Shown here: one piece after another, positions 7,842 to 16,650 of the stretch | How the letters are laid out: each line of letters begins with the position of its first letter | How positions within the stretch are numbered: the first letter of the stretch is position 1 | Assembly: GCA_902825775.1 (NCBI GenBank) | Contig: CADECF010000003.1 | Location: forward strand, 77,088-111,699 | Length of the DNA: 34,612 bases | Source: an uncultured Lysobacteraceae bacterium | Lineage (GTDB): Bacteria; Pseudomonadota; Gammaproteobacteria; Xanthomonadales; Xanthomonadaceae | Direction: 5' to 3' | Notes under the pieces: generated by a model | What the model was told of the DNA's origin: nothing | Seen by the model: only the letters and a program-made list of their open reading frames with translations | Databases searched by the model: none | Made by a program: the position numbers and the translations under genes

Positions 7842-9083
7842 CTAACTACGCGGGGCCGTTTTTTCCGGTTGCAGCCAACGCAGCAATTGCCGATATACCG
7901 CTGCGTCGCCGAGCAGTTGCAGGTGGTTGATGCCGTACCCGATCCAGCGCCGCGATGCGGGAACGCGCAAATCGAAAGCGGGGTCGGCATGCCGGCCCAA
8001 TGCGCTGGCGATCGTCACCAATCCATCGCTCTGCGTATCCGCCGAGCCGTTTTTTTTGCGCGCGCCTGTGTCGGTGGCGATGGCGTAGCAAGCGACGCCC
8101 TCGGGCAGCGGCAGCGGTGCGCGACCGTCGGCGATGCCATCGCCATGCGGGCCATCGTCAGGCCGCACATTGCCGTGGCGCAAATCCTGGATGCCGGCGC
8201 TGCGCAATTTGCCCAATCGTGCGAATGGCGCGCTGTAAGGGCTGAGGCCGATCAACCTGTCGATCCAACTACCGGCGCGCTCCAACGTTGCGCCATGGTG
8301 CGGCGTCCCGAGAAACACTAGTTTGTCGAGCTTCGAAAGCCAGGCGTGCTTGCTTTCGGCAGCCGCATGGCAGGCGCTGCGCGCGACCAGGCCGCCCATG
8401 CTGTGGCCGACGACGACGATCGATTCCACCGGTACCGGCCATGCGCGCAGCACTTTCTCCAGCGCGTCCGCGAAAGCGCGGCCGTTGTGCGGAATGCGCA
8501 GACCGGTGTTGTAGTGCAGGTCCAGCCGCGTGCGGCCCAGGGTTTGCGCGAGCGCGGTGCCATGGTCGTGCCCGCCGCGCCGCCACTGCCGGTCGTTCAT
8601 GCATAGCCCGTGCACCATGATCAGCAAATTTCCGTTGGCGTCGGGCAAAGCGGCGGCCAGGGCGCTGCGCTTCGGTATGAGCGCTTGGCCGTCGACCCGC
8701 AACTGCATATCGATCGCAAGCGGATTGCCGCTGGCGGCGAGATGGTCGCCGAGCACGCCGTTGAGCGCCGCCAGCAAGGCTTCGCGCTGCGGCGGCGCGT
8801 CCACTTTGGCCAGCGCAGGTGCGAGTCGTGCGAGTGCCGCATCCACGCCGCCGCCGACCAGGCGCGCCACGCCGCGCACGCTGCGGTAGACGAATCCCGG
8901 GATGCCGCGCGTCTGACGCGACGTGGATCTGCCCAGTACGCCCGGTAAGTCCAGCACGTTCGCATGCACCGCTTCGACAAGATCGGCGACGCCGACGATC
9001 GCATCCGTTGTCAGGCGATTGATGCCGCGCAGGTCGCTGCCGTTGCGCGAAGGCGCACGCGTCGTTGTGGCTGGCTTCGGCAT
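7842..9083 (-). CDS. Alpha/beta-hydrolase (esterase/lipase-like)
   Basis: A 413-residue hydrolase. The nucleophile elbow is G-H-S-M-G with Ser228, the oxyanion region is the HGLCMND stretch beginning at His158, and the C-terminal His387 lies in GINHLQLL; a candidate acid is in TQSDGLV. The first 120 residues form a helical extension typical of PGAP1-like hydrolases. No signal peptide is seen, so it is probably cytoplasmic. It starts 60 bases after the GntP permease gene on the same strand, so the two may be co-transcribed. The substrate is not known; given the neighbours a short 3-hydroxyacyl ester is possible, but this is inference only. Confidence 0.8.
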   Translation of the reverse strand: MPKPATTTRAPSRNGSDLRGINRLTTDAIVGVADLVEAVHANVLDLPGVLGRSTSRQTRGIPGFVYRSVRGVARLVGGGVDAALARLAPALAKVDAPPQREALLAALNGVLGDHLAASGNPLAIDMQLRVDGQALIPKRSALAAALPDANGNLLIMVHGLCMNDRQWRRGGHDHGTALAQTLGRTRLDLHYNTGLRIPHNGRAFADALEKVLRAWPVPVESIVVVGHSMGGLVARSACHAAAESKHAWLSKLDKLVFLGTPHHGATLERAGSWIDRLIGLSPYSAPFARLGKLRSAGIQDLRHGNVRPDDGPHGDGIADGRAPLPLPEGVACYAIATDTGARKKNGSADTQSDGLVTIASALGRHADPAFDLRVPASRRWIGYGINHLQLLGDAAVYRQLLRWLQPEKTAPRS

Positions 9084-9142
9084 GCGGGTCCGGCGGCTGA
9101 AGGATTCGTCTGCAGCCTACAGCATGCCATTCCGCTTCGATA

Positions 9143-10546
9143 TCAAACCCAACCGGTCAGATAGAACGCGCCGATCACGACGAACACCGCCGCGGTCTTG
9201 ACCAATGTGATCGCGAAGATGTCCTTGTAGGCCTGGCGATGGGTCAGGCCGGTGACTGCGAGCAGCGTGATCACCGCGCCGTTGTGGGGCAGCGTATCCA
9301 TGCCGCCCGAGGCCATCGCGGCGACGCGATGCAGCACCTCCATCGGGATTCCGGCCGCGTTCGCGTTGGCGATGAAAGTCTCGGACATCGCCGCCAGCGC
9401 GATGCTCATCCCGCCCGACGCCGAGCCGGTGATTCCGGCCAGCGCGGTGACGGCGATGGCTTCGTTGACGAGCGGGTTGGGGATGGAGGCCAGCGCATCG
9501 GCGATCACCAGGAAACCCGGCAGCGCGGCGATCACCGCGCCAAAACCATATTCGGACGCGGTATTCATCGACGCCAGCAGCGCGCCGCCGATCGCGGACT
9601 TGGTCCCTTCCGCAAAACTGGCGATGACCGGCTTCCAGGCGAAGGCGAGCACGCACAGGATGCCGACCAGCAGCGCGCCTTCCACCGCCCAGATCGCGGC
9701 CACTTTCGAGACTTCCTGCACTACCGGCGCGGCATTGCCGATCATGGCCGGCACGAATTCGTGGCTGCTGCCGTAAAACGCCGGGATCCATGCGGTGAGT
9801 AGCTTGTTGCTCACGCCGACCAGGACCAGCGGCAGTATCGCCACTACCGGATTGGCGAGCTTGCCGCCCGCGAACGGCGCCGGCTCGTTGATCAGCTTCG
9901 CCGGATCGCCATAGCCTTCGCCGGCCTTGAGCGCGCTGCGGCGACGCCACTCCAGATAGAGCAGCCCCACGATCAGGATGAAGACGCCGCCGAGCGTGCC
10001 CAGCCATGGCGCGGCCCAGGCATCGGTGCCGAAGAACGAAGTCGGAATGATGTTCTGGATCTGCGGCGTGCCCGGCAGCGCATCCATCGTGAACGTGAAG
10101 GCGCCCAGCGCGATCGTGCCCGGGATCAGGCGCTTGGGGATGTCGCTCTGGCGGAACAATTCCGCGGCGAACGGATATACCGCGAACACCACCACGAACA
10201 GCGACACGCCGCCGTAGGTGAGCAACGCGCAGACCAGCACGATCGACAGCATCGCGCGCTGAGCGCCCGCGATGCGGATGGTGGCTGCCACGATCGCGCG
10301 CGAGAAGCCGGAGATTTCGATCAGTTTGCCGAACACCGCGCCCAGCACGAAGACCGGGAAATACAGCTTCAGGAAGCCGACCATCTTGTCCATGAACAGG
10401 CCAGTGAACATCGGCGCGACGAGCGACGGGTCGGTGAGCAGCACAGCGCCCAATGCCGCGACCGGCGCGAACAGGATGACGCTGTGGCCGCGGTAAGCGA
10501 CCGCCATCAAGAACAGCAACGCGCCCAATACGATCAAAAACGCCAT
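9143..10546 (-). CDS. GntP-family permease, candidate 3-hydroxybutyrate transporter
   Basis: A 467-residue inner-membrane protein with about 12 hydrophobic segments. The GntP family imports gluconate and related hydroxy acids; one branch is annotated as D-beta-hydroxybutyrate permease. Family-like stretches include the glycine/alanine-rich ITGSASGGMSIAL and the MDTLPHNGAVITLL segment near the C terminus. The start at 10546 follows a GGAAGGAAG ribosome-binding site; a longer frame to 10654 lacks one. It is divergent from the TonB-dependent receptor (173 bp between starts) and precedes the hydrolase at 7842-9083. 3-Hydroxybutyrate is the preferred substrate because 3HB dehydrogenase and a 3HB-oligomer hydrolase lie nearby; other hydroxy acids cannot be excluded. 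Confidence 0.82.
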   Translation of the reverse strand: MAFLIVLGALLFLMAVAYRGHSVILFAPVAALGAVLLTDPSLVAPMFTGLFMDKMVGFLKLYFPVFVLGAVFGKLIEISGFSRAIVAATIRIAGAQRAMLSIVLVCALLTYGGVSLFVVVFAVYPFAAELFRQSDIPKRLIPGTIALGAFTFTMDALPGTPQIQNIIPTSFFGTDAWAAPWLGTLGGVFILIVGLLYLEWRRRSALKAGEGYGDPAKLINEPAPFAGGKLANPVVAILPLVLVGVSNKLLTAWIPAFYGSSHEFVPAMIGNAAPVVQEVSKVAAIWAVEGALLVGILCVLAFAWKPVIASFAEGTKSAIGGALLASMNTASEYGFGAVIAALPGFLVIADALASIPNPLVNEAIAVTALAGITGSASGGMSIALAAMSETFIANANAAGIPMEVLHRVAAMASGGMDTLPHNGAVITLLAVTGLTHRQAYKDIFAITLVKTAAVFVVIGAFYLTGWV

Positions 10547-10719
10547 GTAGCGGCTTCCTTCCTGGCTCAGTCGCCATTTCCCGAAAGCGAGTGTCGGCAT
10601 GCGGCCCGCTCCGGCCCATTGTCCGAAGGTACAGGTGCCGCGCGTCGCGTCCACTCACTAGTCTTGCCGGCATGGCGGGCAGCTTCGTCGGCCGACCGGT
10701 ACCCGTGAGGAGGGGAATC
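10547..10719. promoter_or_regulatory. Divergent promoter region between the permease and the TonB-dependent receptor
   Basis: This 173-bp gap must hold promoters for both genes. Visible elements are a perfect 10-bp palindrome gtcggccgac at 10687-10696, overlapping accggt and ggtacc palindromes at 10695-10704, and an imperfect ggtacaggtgcc palindrome near 10637. A GAGGAGGGG ribosome-binding site at 10707-10714 serves the receptor. No convincing sigma-70 boxes were found, which would fit activator-dependent expression. Confidence 0.4.
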
Positions 10720-12969
10720 ATGAACCGCAAAACTCTAAGCCTGGCGATCGCTTGCGCATTGCTGCCGCCCGTGGCTTGGGCGCAAGAGACAGCGCCTGCC
10801 GAGCCCGCCGATGCGCAGCAGGTCAATACGCTCGGCAAAATCACCGTGACCGCCCGCAAACGCGAGGAAACGCTGCAGGAAGTCCCGGTGGCGGTGACCG
10901 CGTTCACGCCGGATACGCTGGACAAGCTCAATGTCCGCGACCTCGGCGACCTCGACGCGCAGGTGCCCAACCTCACCGTCTACGCGGCTCGCGGTTCCAG
11001 CAGCACTATCACCGCCTATATCCGCGGCGTCGGCCAGTCCGATCCGTTGTGGGGCGTGGATCCGGGCGTGGGCTTGTACCTGGACGACGTCTATATCGCC
11101 CGTCCGCAGGGCGCGCTGCTCGACGTGTTCGACGTCGGCCGCGTCGAAGTGCTGCGCGGCCCGCAGGGCACGCTGTACGGCAAGAACACCATCGGCGGCG
11201 CGATCAAATACATCTCGCGGCCGCTGTCCACCGACTTGGAAGGCTTCGGCCAGGTCACGGTCGGCAACTACGGCCAGCGCGACATCAAGGCTGCGATCGG
11301 CGGCGGCCTAGGCGGCAACGACGCGCTGCGCGCGCGGCTGGCGGTCGCCGACCTGCATCGCGACGGCTTCGGCGAGAACATCGTCACCGGCGGCGACGTC
11401 AGCGACAAGAAGATCAAGGCGATGCGGTTCAACGTCGGCGCCTACGTCACCGATGCGGTCGACCTGCAGTTCGCGCTGGACTGGATGGAAGACACCTCGG
11501 GCGTACGCGGCGCTCAAATGCTCGCGCCGAATCCGTTCGCGCCGAGCATATTCGCGCCCAATCCGCTGGCGCCGGAGAACGCGCCGATGGCGGACCGTTA
11601 CGACGTGCGCAACGGCATGCCCAACATCAACGACACGTCCATGCACGGCATGTCGGCGACGGTCAATGCACGTCCGAACGAAGACTGGACGTTCAAGTAC
11701 GTGATCGCCCGCCGCGATTCCGATACCGAGACCAATATCGATTTCGATACCCTGCAGGCGAAAGTGGCGGACGTGAAGGCGTTCTATCGCGACCAGCAGG
11801 TCAGCCACGAACTGCAGGCCAATTTCGACTCCGGCGGCCGCGCCCGCGGGGTGATGGGCATTTATTATTTCGACGGCGAAGCCGGCGGCCAGGTGCTCAA
11901 CAATTTCTTCAACCTGTCGTTCGGCGACACCCAGGGTACGGTCTATACCGAGAGCTTCGCGGCGTATGCGGACTGGACTTTCGATCTCACCGACCAGCTG
12001 AAACTGGACGTCGGCGCGCGTTATACCGACGAAGACAAGCATGCCGTCGTGTTCAACCAAGGTTATCTGGACGACAGTTTCACCCGTCCCAGCGGCGTGG
12101 TCGTCGCCGATTTCGACAAGACGATCAATTTCAAGAACGTCTCGCCCAAGGTCTCGCTGGATTATCAGATCACGCCCGACATCATGGTGTACGGGCTGGC
12201 CAGCCGCGGTTTCAAGTCGGGCGGTTTCAACATCCGCGCGCAGGCGACCGCGGTGCCGCGATCGGCCGAACCGTTCGACGACGAGAAGGTCGACAGCTAC
12301 GAGATCGGCAGCAAGATGGGCTTCTTCGACCAGCGCCTGTTCCTGAATCTGGCCGCCTTCCACAACAAGTACGACGATATCCAGCTGTCGATCTTCACCG
12401 CCTACGACAGCAACGGCGACGGCAGCGAGGACGCATTCTTCGGCGACTTCACCAACGCCGGCTCCGGCACGGTGAACGGTTTCGAGCTGGAGTACCAATG
12501 GCTGCCGACCGAGCATTGGCTGATCTCGGGCAACCTGGCCACGCTCGACGCGAAATACGACGAGTACATGTTCAAGAACGTCAACATCGCCGGCCAGCAG
12601 GAGTTCACCAACGCCCCCGATTTCTCGGGCACGTTGAATCTCGAATACCGCACCGAACTGGCCGGCGGCGGCAACCTGTCCGCGCGCGTCGGCTACAGCT
12701 ACCAGAGCGATGTGGTGGCCACCACCGAGGTGACCCGCGATCCGGTAACCGGCGTGATCACCCGGCCGATCACTCAGGACGGATACGGCCTGGTCAGCGC
12801 GGGCGTTATCTGGAAAACCGGGTCGAACTGGTCGTTGTCGCTGCAAGGCACCAATCTGACCGATGAGCAATACCTGACCACCGGTTATGTGATCCCGGCG
12901 CTCGGTGTGCGCACCGGCTTCTACGGCGCTCCGCGCCAGTACAGCCTTTCCGCACGCTACGATTTCTGA
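10720..12969 (+). CDS. TonB-dependent outer-membrane receptor
   Basis: A 749-residue receptor that would import a ligand across the outer membrane using TonB energy. The signal peptide ends A-W-A at residue 21. A TonB-box-like ITVTAR stretch lies at 41-46, followed by the plug domain (about 50-170) with the conserved RVEVLRGPQGTLYGKNTIGG type motif. The rest is a beta-barrel ending in Y-D-F. No N-terminal signalling (STN) domain is present. The start at 10720 is set by the strong GAGGAGGGG box and the signal peptide. Ligand class cannot be read from the sequence; many such proteins take up siderophores or sugars. Its position between the permease and the 3HB sensor kinase suggests oligomeric 3HB or another hydroxy acid, which is inference. 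Confidence 0.9.
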   Translation: MNRKTLSLAIACALLPPVAWAQETAPAEPADAQQVNTLGKITVTARKREETLQEVPVAVTAFTPDTLDKLNVRDLGDLDAQVPNLTVYAARGSSSTITAYIRGVGQSDPLWGVDPGVGLYLDDVYIARPQGALLDVFDVGRVEVLRGPQGTLYGKNTIGGAIKYISRPLSTDLEGFGQVTVGNYGQRDIKAAIGGGLGGNDALRARLAVADLHRDGFGENIVTGGDVSDKKIKAMRFNVGAYVTDAVDLQFALDWMEDTSGVRGAQMLAPNPFAPSIFAPNPLAPENAPMADRYDVRNGMPNINDTSMHGMSATVNARPNEDWTFKYVIARRDSDTETNIDFDTLQAKVADVKAFYRDQQVSHELQANFDSGGRARGVMGIYYFDGEAGGQVLNNFFNLSFGDTQGTVYTESFAAYADWTFDLTDQLKLDVGARYTDEDKHAVVFNQGYLDDSFTRPSGVVVADFDKTINFKNVSPKVSLDYQITPDIMVYGLASRGFKSGGFNIRAQATAVPRSAEPFDDEKVDSYEIGSKMGFFDQRLFLNLAAFHNKYDDIQLSIFTAYDSNGDGSEDAFFGDFTNAGSGTVNGFELEYQWLPTEHWLISGNLATLDAKYDEYMFKNVNIAGQQEFTNAPDFSGTLNLEYRTELAGGGNLSARVGYSYQSDVVATTEVTRDPVTGVITRPITQDGYGLVSAGVIWKTGSNWSLSLQGTNLTDEQYLTTGYVIPALGVRTGFYGAPRQYSLSARYDF

Positions 12970-12994
12970 GTTCCGCTTCTGTGAGAGCGGCTTT

Positions 12995-13071
12995 GTGGGA
13001 GCGGCTTCAGCCGCGAGCTCTTTGTACGACGATGGCGACCCTCAAAAGCTCGCGGCTGAAGCCGCTCCCAC
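12995..13071. repeat. REP-type hairpin (GTGGGAGCGGCTTCAGCCGCGAGCT family)
   Basis: Perfect 25-bp inverted arms lie at 12995-13019 and 13047-13071, flanked on both sides by degenerate extra copies of the half-motif (gtgagagcggcttt before; gtcgctcccacgaaa and agccgctcccgc after). The element sits just after the receptor gene and can act as a transcription terminator or message stabiliser. The same arm recurs at 16557-16634. Confidence 0.85.
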
Positions 13072-13122
13072 AAAAGTCGCTCCCACGAAAAGCCGCTCCC
13101 GCAAAGAGCGCGTTATCCTCTT

Positions 13123-13144
13123 CGGGTGAAACCAAGATCACCCG
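13123..13144. promoter_or_regulatory. Inverted repeat before the sensor kinase gene
   Basis: CGGGTGA at 13123-13129 and TCACCCG at 13138-13144 are perfect inverted arms around eight bases. The site lies 34 bases before the kinase start, and a TTATCC -10-like box stands at 13112-13117. It may be an operator or a short hairpin in the 5' leader. Confidence 0.4.
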
Positions 13145-13178
13145 CTAGAGATTTTGCCGGACGGAAGGAGACCGCACG

Positions 13179-16100
13179 ATGCTGAGCATCGGCATCGTCG
13201 TGCTCGCCGCCTTGCTCTGGCTCGGTCTGCTGTTCGGCACGGCGCTGTACGCCGAACGCCATCCGCATACGCTGGCGCGGCAGTGGCCTTACGTCTATGC
13301 GCTGTCGCTGGCCGTGTACTGCACGTCTTGGACTTTCTACGGCACCGTCACCCAGGCCGCGCGCTACGGCTGGCCGCTGCCGCCGACGTTCGTCGGCACC
13401 ATCCTGCTGTACGTTTTCGCCGGCGCGGCGATGATGAAGCTGGTACGGCTGGCGCGCGAGTCGAATGCGACTTCGCTGGCCGACTTCATCGCAACGCGGC
13501 TGGGCAAGGACGGTTGGCTCGCGGCCACGGTGACCGCGGTGATCGCGCTGGGCCTGATCCCGTATATCGCCTTGCAGCTCAAAGCGATCGCGATGAGCTA
13601 CGCCATGCTCACCCGCGCCGATGGCGATGCGCTGCAACCGGCATGGCAGGATAGCGCCTTGTACGTCGCGCTGCTGATGGCGCTGTTCGCCATGCTGTTC
13701 GGCACGCGCCGGGTCAATGCCGCGGAACACAATCGCGGACTGGTGCTGGCGATCGCGTTCGAATCGCTGCTCAAACTCGCGGCGATGCTGGCGCTGGGGG
13801 CCTTCGTCTGGTGGGGTCTGGATTTGGGCGATGCGGCGGCGACGCCCGCGCCGCGCGCCGCATCCACTTCCGACGGCTTCGTGCCGCTGGTGCTGCTGGG
13901 CGTGCTGGCGATGTTCACGTTGCCGCACCAGTTCCACATGGGCGTGATCGAATGCCGCGATGATCGCCATGTGCGCACCGCGCGCTGGTTGTTCCCGCTG
14001 TACATGGTGTTGATCGCATTGCCGTTGCTGCCGTTGGCGCATGCCGGCGACGCGCTGCTGTCCGGGCGCGACGTGTCTTCGGATTTGTACGTGCTGGCGC
14101 TGCCGTTATCGCAAGGACAGGAAGGCCTGGCGCTGTTCGCCTTCCTCGGCGGCCTGAGCGCGGCCACCGGCATGATCGTGGTCAGCACGCTGACCTTGAG
14201 TCTGATGATCGGCAACCACTGGCTCGCGCCGGGCCTGTTGCGCGGCGCATGGTTGCGCCAGGGCGGCAGCGATTTGCGGGGCGTGGTGCTGTGGCTGCGG
14301 CGTGCGGGCATCCTCGCGATCATGCTGCTGGCCTGGATCTACAGCCGCCAGGTCGCGGGCAACGATGCATTGGCCGACGTCGGTGCGGTGTCGTTCTCCG
14401 CGCTCGCCACGCTGGCGCCCGCGCTGGCTTTCGCGGTGTGGCGACCGCAGACGCCGGCGCGAGCGGTGGTGGCCGGCATCGTGGCTGGTTTCGCGTTCTG
14501 GTGCTGGGCGCTGCTGGTGCCGGTCGCCAGCGAAGCGCGCGGCATCGCGCCTGCGTGGTTGCAGCAAGGCCCTTACGGCATCGGCTGGCTGGCGCCGGAT
14601 GCCTTGTTCGGCCTGACCGGTTGGAGCCGCCTCGGCCGCGCCGTGATCGCCAGCCTGTCGATGGGCACCTTGGCGACCGTGCTTGCGGCGACATGGCATA
14701 AAGCACCGCGCCGACGCTCGTCGCAACATTTCGATGCGCGCACCCTGCGCAATGCCGGACGCCGCTTCCTGCCGGCGCAGCGCCTCGACGAGTTGCTGCG
14801 CGATGCGCCGCAGGACGGTCCGGTGCCTGCGCAAATCGAATCCGCATTGGAACGCGAACTGTCTGCCGTGCTCGGCAGCGCCTCCGCACGCCTGTTGTTG
14901 GATGCCGCCAGGCGCGAAGCGGGGCCGGGACTGGATGCCGTCGCCGCGATCGTCGGCGAGGTTTCGCAGGATCTGCGCTTCAACCAACGCGTATTGGAAG
15001 CCGCGCTGCAGAACATGGATCAGGGCATCAGCGTGGTCGATGCGCAATTGCGGCTGGTGGCGTGGAACCGGCGCTATGCGGAGCTGTTCGGATTTCCGGA
15101 GACCTTGCTCGAAGTAGGGCGCCCGGTCGCGGACCTGACGCGTTGGGCCTTGCGCCGCATGCCGCCCCGCGGCGATGCGGAAGCCGCACTGCAGCGCAAG
15201 CTCGCTTTCATGCGCGCCGGCACGCCGCATCTTTCCGAACGCGTGTTCCCCGACGGCAGCATCGTGGAAATACGCGGCAACCCGATGCCCGGCGGTGGTT
15301 TCGTCGCTACGTTCACCGACGTCACCGCGTTCCGTCGCGCCGAGGCCGACCTGATCCAGGCCAACGAAACGCTGGAGCAGCGCGTCGACGAGCGCACCGC
15401 GTTGCTGCAAGCGGCCAAAGGCGAAGCCGAACGCGCCAACGACGCCAAGAGCCGCTTCCTGGCCGCGATCGGCCACGATCTGCTGCAGCCGCTGCACGCC
15501 GCGCACCTGTTCACCGATGCCTTGTCGCAACAACTCGACGACCGCCGCCAGCGCGATTCGGTCGTGCAGATCCGCGGCGCACTCGATTCCACCACCGAAT
15601 TGCTGACCGGTTTGCTGGACATGTCGCGGCTCGAAGCAGGCGGGCTGGTGCCGCAGCCGCGCGATTTCCCGCTGGCCGAAGTGATGGATCCGCTCGCTTC
15701 CGAGTTCCGCGCGCTCGCGGCCGAGCGCGGGCTGGCGTTCCGCTACGTGCCCACGCGCGCCTGGACGCACAGCGATCCGCAATTGTTGCGGCGGGTGCTG
15801 CAGAATTTCCTGGCCAATGCGGTTCGCTACACCCGCAGCGGCGGCGTGCTGTTCGGGGTTCGCCGTTACGGCGGTCGCGCACGGATCGAAGTGCACGACA
15901 CCGGCCCGGGCATCGCCGCCGAGCAGCAAGGCGCTATCTTCGACGAATTCAGGCGCGGCGATGACGAAAGCGGGCAGGGGCTGGGCCTCGGTTTGGCGAT
16001 CGCCGACCGCATCGCGGATCTGTTGCGGATGCCGCTGCAATTGCGCAGCAGGCAGGGCGCGGGTTCGATGTTTTCCGTGAGTGCGCCGCTGGCCGCCGGA

Positions 16101-16538
16101 ATGTCGACGGCATCGTTCTCTACTCGCGCCACGTTGCCGGGCACGAAAGTGCTGCTGGTCGACAACGATCCACAAGCGTTGGCCGCACTGCGCGAAGTGC
16201 TGGAAGGGTGGGGTTGCGAAGTCGCGGCCGCGCACGATCCCGAAAGCGCAGACGCGGCGTTGGCACGCATGCCGGCGGAATTCTGGCTGTTCGATTTCCA
16301 TCTCGACGACGGCGAGACCGGGGTCGGCCTGCATGAGCGATTGCAGCGCAACTATCCGGCGCGTCCGACCGTGATCCTCAGCGCCGACCAGGGCGAATCG
16401 GTACGCCGCGCGGTGCACGAAGCCGGTTTGTCGTTGTTGTTGAAGCCGCTGAAACCGTTGGCGCTGAAATCGGTGATGGATCGCCTGCTGGCGGCGCGCG
16501 GAGCGGATCAGGCACGCGAGCGGTCCTTTTCGGCGTAA
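13179..16538 (+). CDS. Hybrid histidine kinase with SLC5 transporter sensor (CrbS/MxtR-like)
   Basis: A 1119-residue membrane sensor. Residues 1 to about 500 form a sodium/solute symporter (SLC5) module of about 12-13 segments. A STAC-like linker (about 515-600), a PAS domain (about 610-720), a coiled coil and a HisKA domain with phospho-accepting His766 in GHDLLQP follow. The ATPase domain has Asn880 in NFLANAVRY, a DTGPGI box and GLGLGL. A receiver domain (about 985-1110) carries Asp1039. The start follows a GGAAGGAG box. Known relatives (CrbS, MxtR, CbrA) control use of acetate or other carbon sources. The likely partner is the LuxR-type regulator at 16651-17319, convergent and encoded with 3HB dehydrogenase. 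The ligand is unknown. Confidence 0.93.
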   Translation: MLSIGIVVLAALLWLGLLFGTALYAERHPHTLARQWPYVYALSLAVYCTSWTFYGTVTQAARYGWPLPPTFVGTILLYVFAGAAMMKLVRLARESNATSLADFIATRLGKDGWLAATVTAVIALGLIPYIALQLKAIAMSYAMLTRADGDALQPAWQDSALYVALLMALFAMLFGTRRVNAAEHNRGLVLAIAFESLLKLAAMLALGAFVWWGLDLGDAAATPAPRAASTSDGFVPLVLLGVLAMFTLPHQFHMGVIECRDDRHVRTARWLFPLYMVLIALPLLPLAHAGDALLSGRDVSSDLYVLALPLSQGQEGLALFAFLGGLSAATGMIVVSTLTLSLMIGNHWLAPGLLRGAWLRQGGSDLRGVVLWLRRAGILAIMLLAWIYSRQVAGNDALADVGAVSFSALATLAPALAFAVWRPQTPARAVVAGIVAGFAFWCWALLVPVASEARGIAPAWLQQGPYGIGWLAPDALFGLTGWSRLGRAVIASLSMGTLATVLAATWHKAPRRRSSQHFDARTLRNAGRRFLPAQRLDELLRDAPQDGPVPAQIESALERELSAVLGSASARLLLDAARREAGPGLDAVAAIVGEVSQDLRFNQRVLEAALQNMDQGISVVDAQLRLVAWNRRYAELFGFPETLLEVGRPVADLTRWALRRMPPRGDAEAALQRKLAFMRAGTPHLSERVFPDGSIVEIRGNPMPGGGFVATFTDVTAFRRAEADLIQANETLEQRVDERTALLQAAKGEAERANDAKSRFLAAIGHDLLQPLHAAHLFTDALSQQLDDRRQRDSVVQIRGALDSTTELLTGLLDMSRLEAGGLVPQPRDFPLAEVMDPLASEFRALAAERGLAFRYVPTRAWTHSDPQLLRRVLQNFLANAVRYTRSGGVLFGVRRYGGRARIEVHDTGPGIAAEQQGAIFDEFRRGDDESGQGLGLGLAIADRIADLLRMPLQLRSRQGAGSMFSVSAPLAAGMSTASFSTRATLPGTKVLLVDNDPQALAALREVLEGWGCEVAAAHDPESADAALARMPAEFWLFDFHLDDGETGVGLHERLQRNYPARPTVILSADQGESVRRAVHEAGLSLLLKPLKPLALKSVMDRLLAARGADQARERSFSA

Positions 16539-16556
16539 GGCCCGTAAATCGCTTTT

Positions 16557-16634
16557 GTGGGAGCGGCTTCAGCCGCGAGCTTCTATCGGCTAGATATCCG
16601 CGCTCGCAAAGCTCGCGGCTGAAGCCGCTCCCAC
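16557..16634. repeat. REP-type hairpin between convergent kinase and regulator genes
   Basis: Perfect 25-bp inverted arms lie at 16557-16581 and 16610-16634 with the same sequence as the element at 12995-13071 but a different 28-base centre. It lies between the stops of the kinase (16538) and the response regulator (16651) and could end transcription in both directions. Confidence 0.85.
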
Positions 16635-16650
16635 GAAAAGCGGAAGACCG

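Noticed and set aside
11308-12870. 520-codon minus-strand frame within the TonB-dependent receptor
   Set aside because: No recognisable protein and no ribosome-binding site; the receptor frame is complete.
14106-16418. 770-codon minus-strand frame within the histidine kinase
   Set aside because: Low-complexity Arg/Gln/Ala product typical of an antisense shadow; all kinase motifs are in the plus frame.
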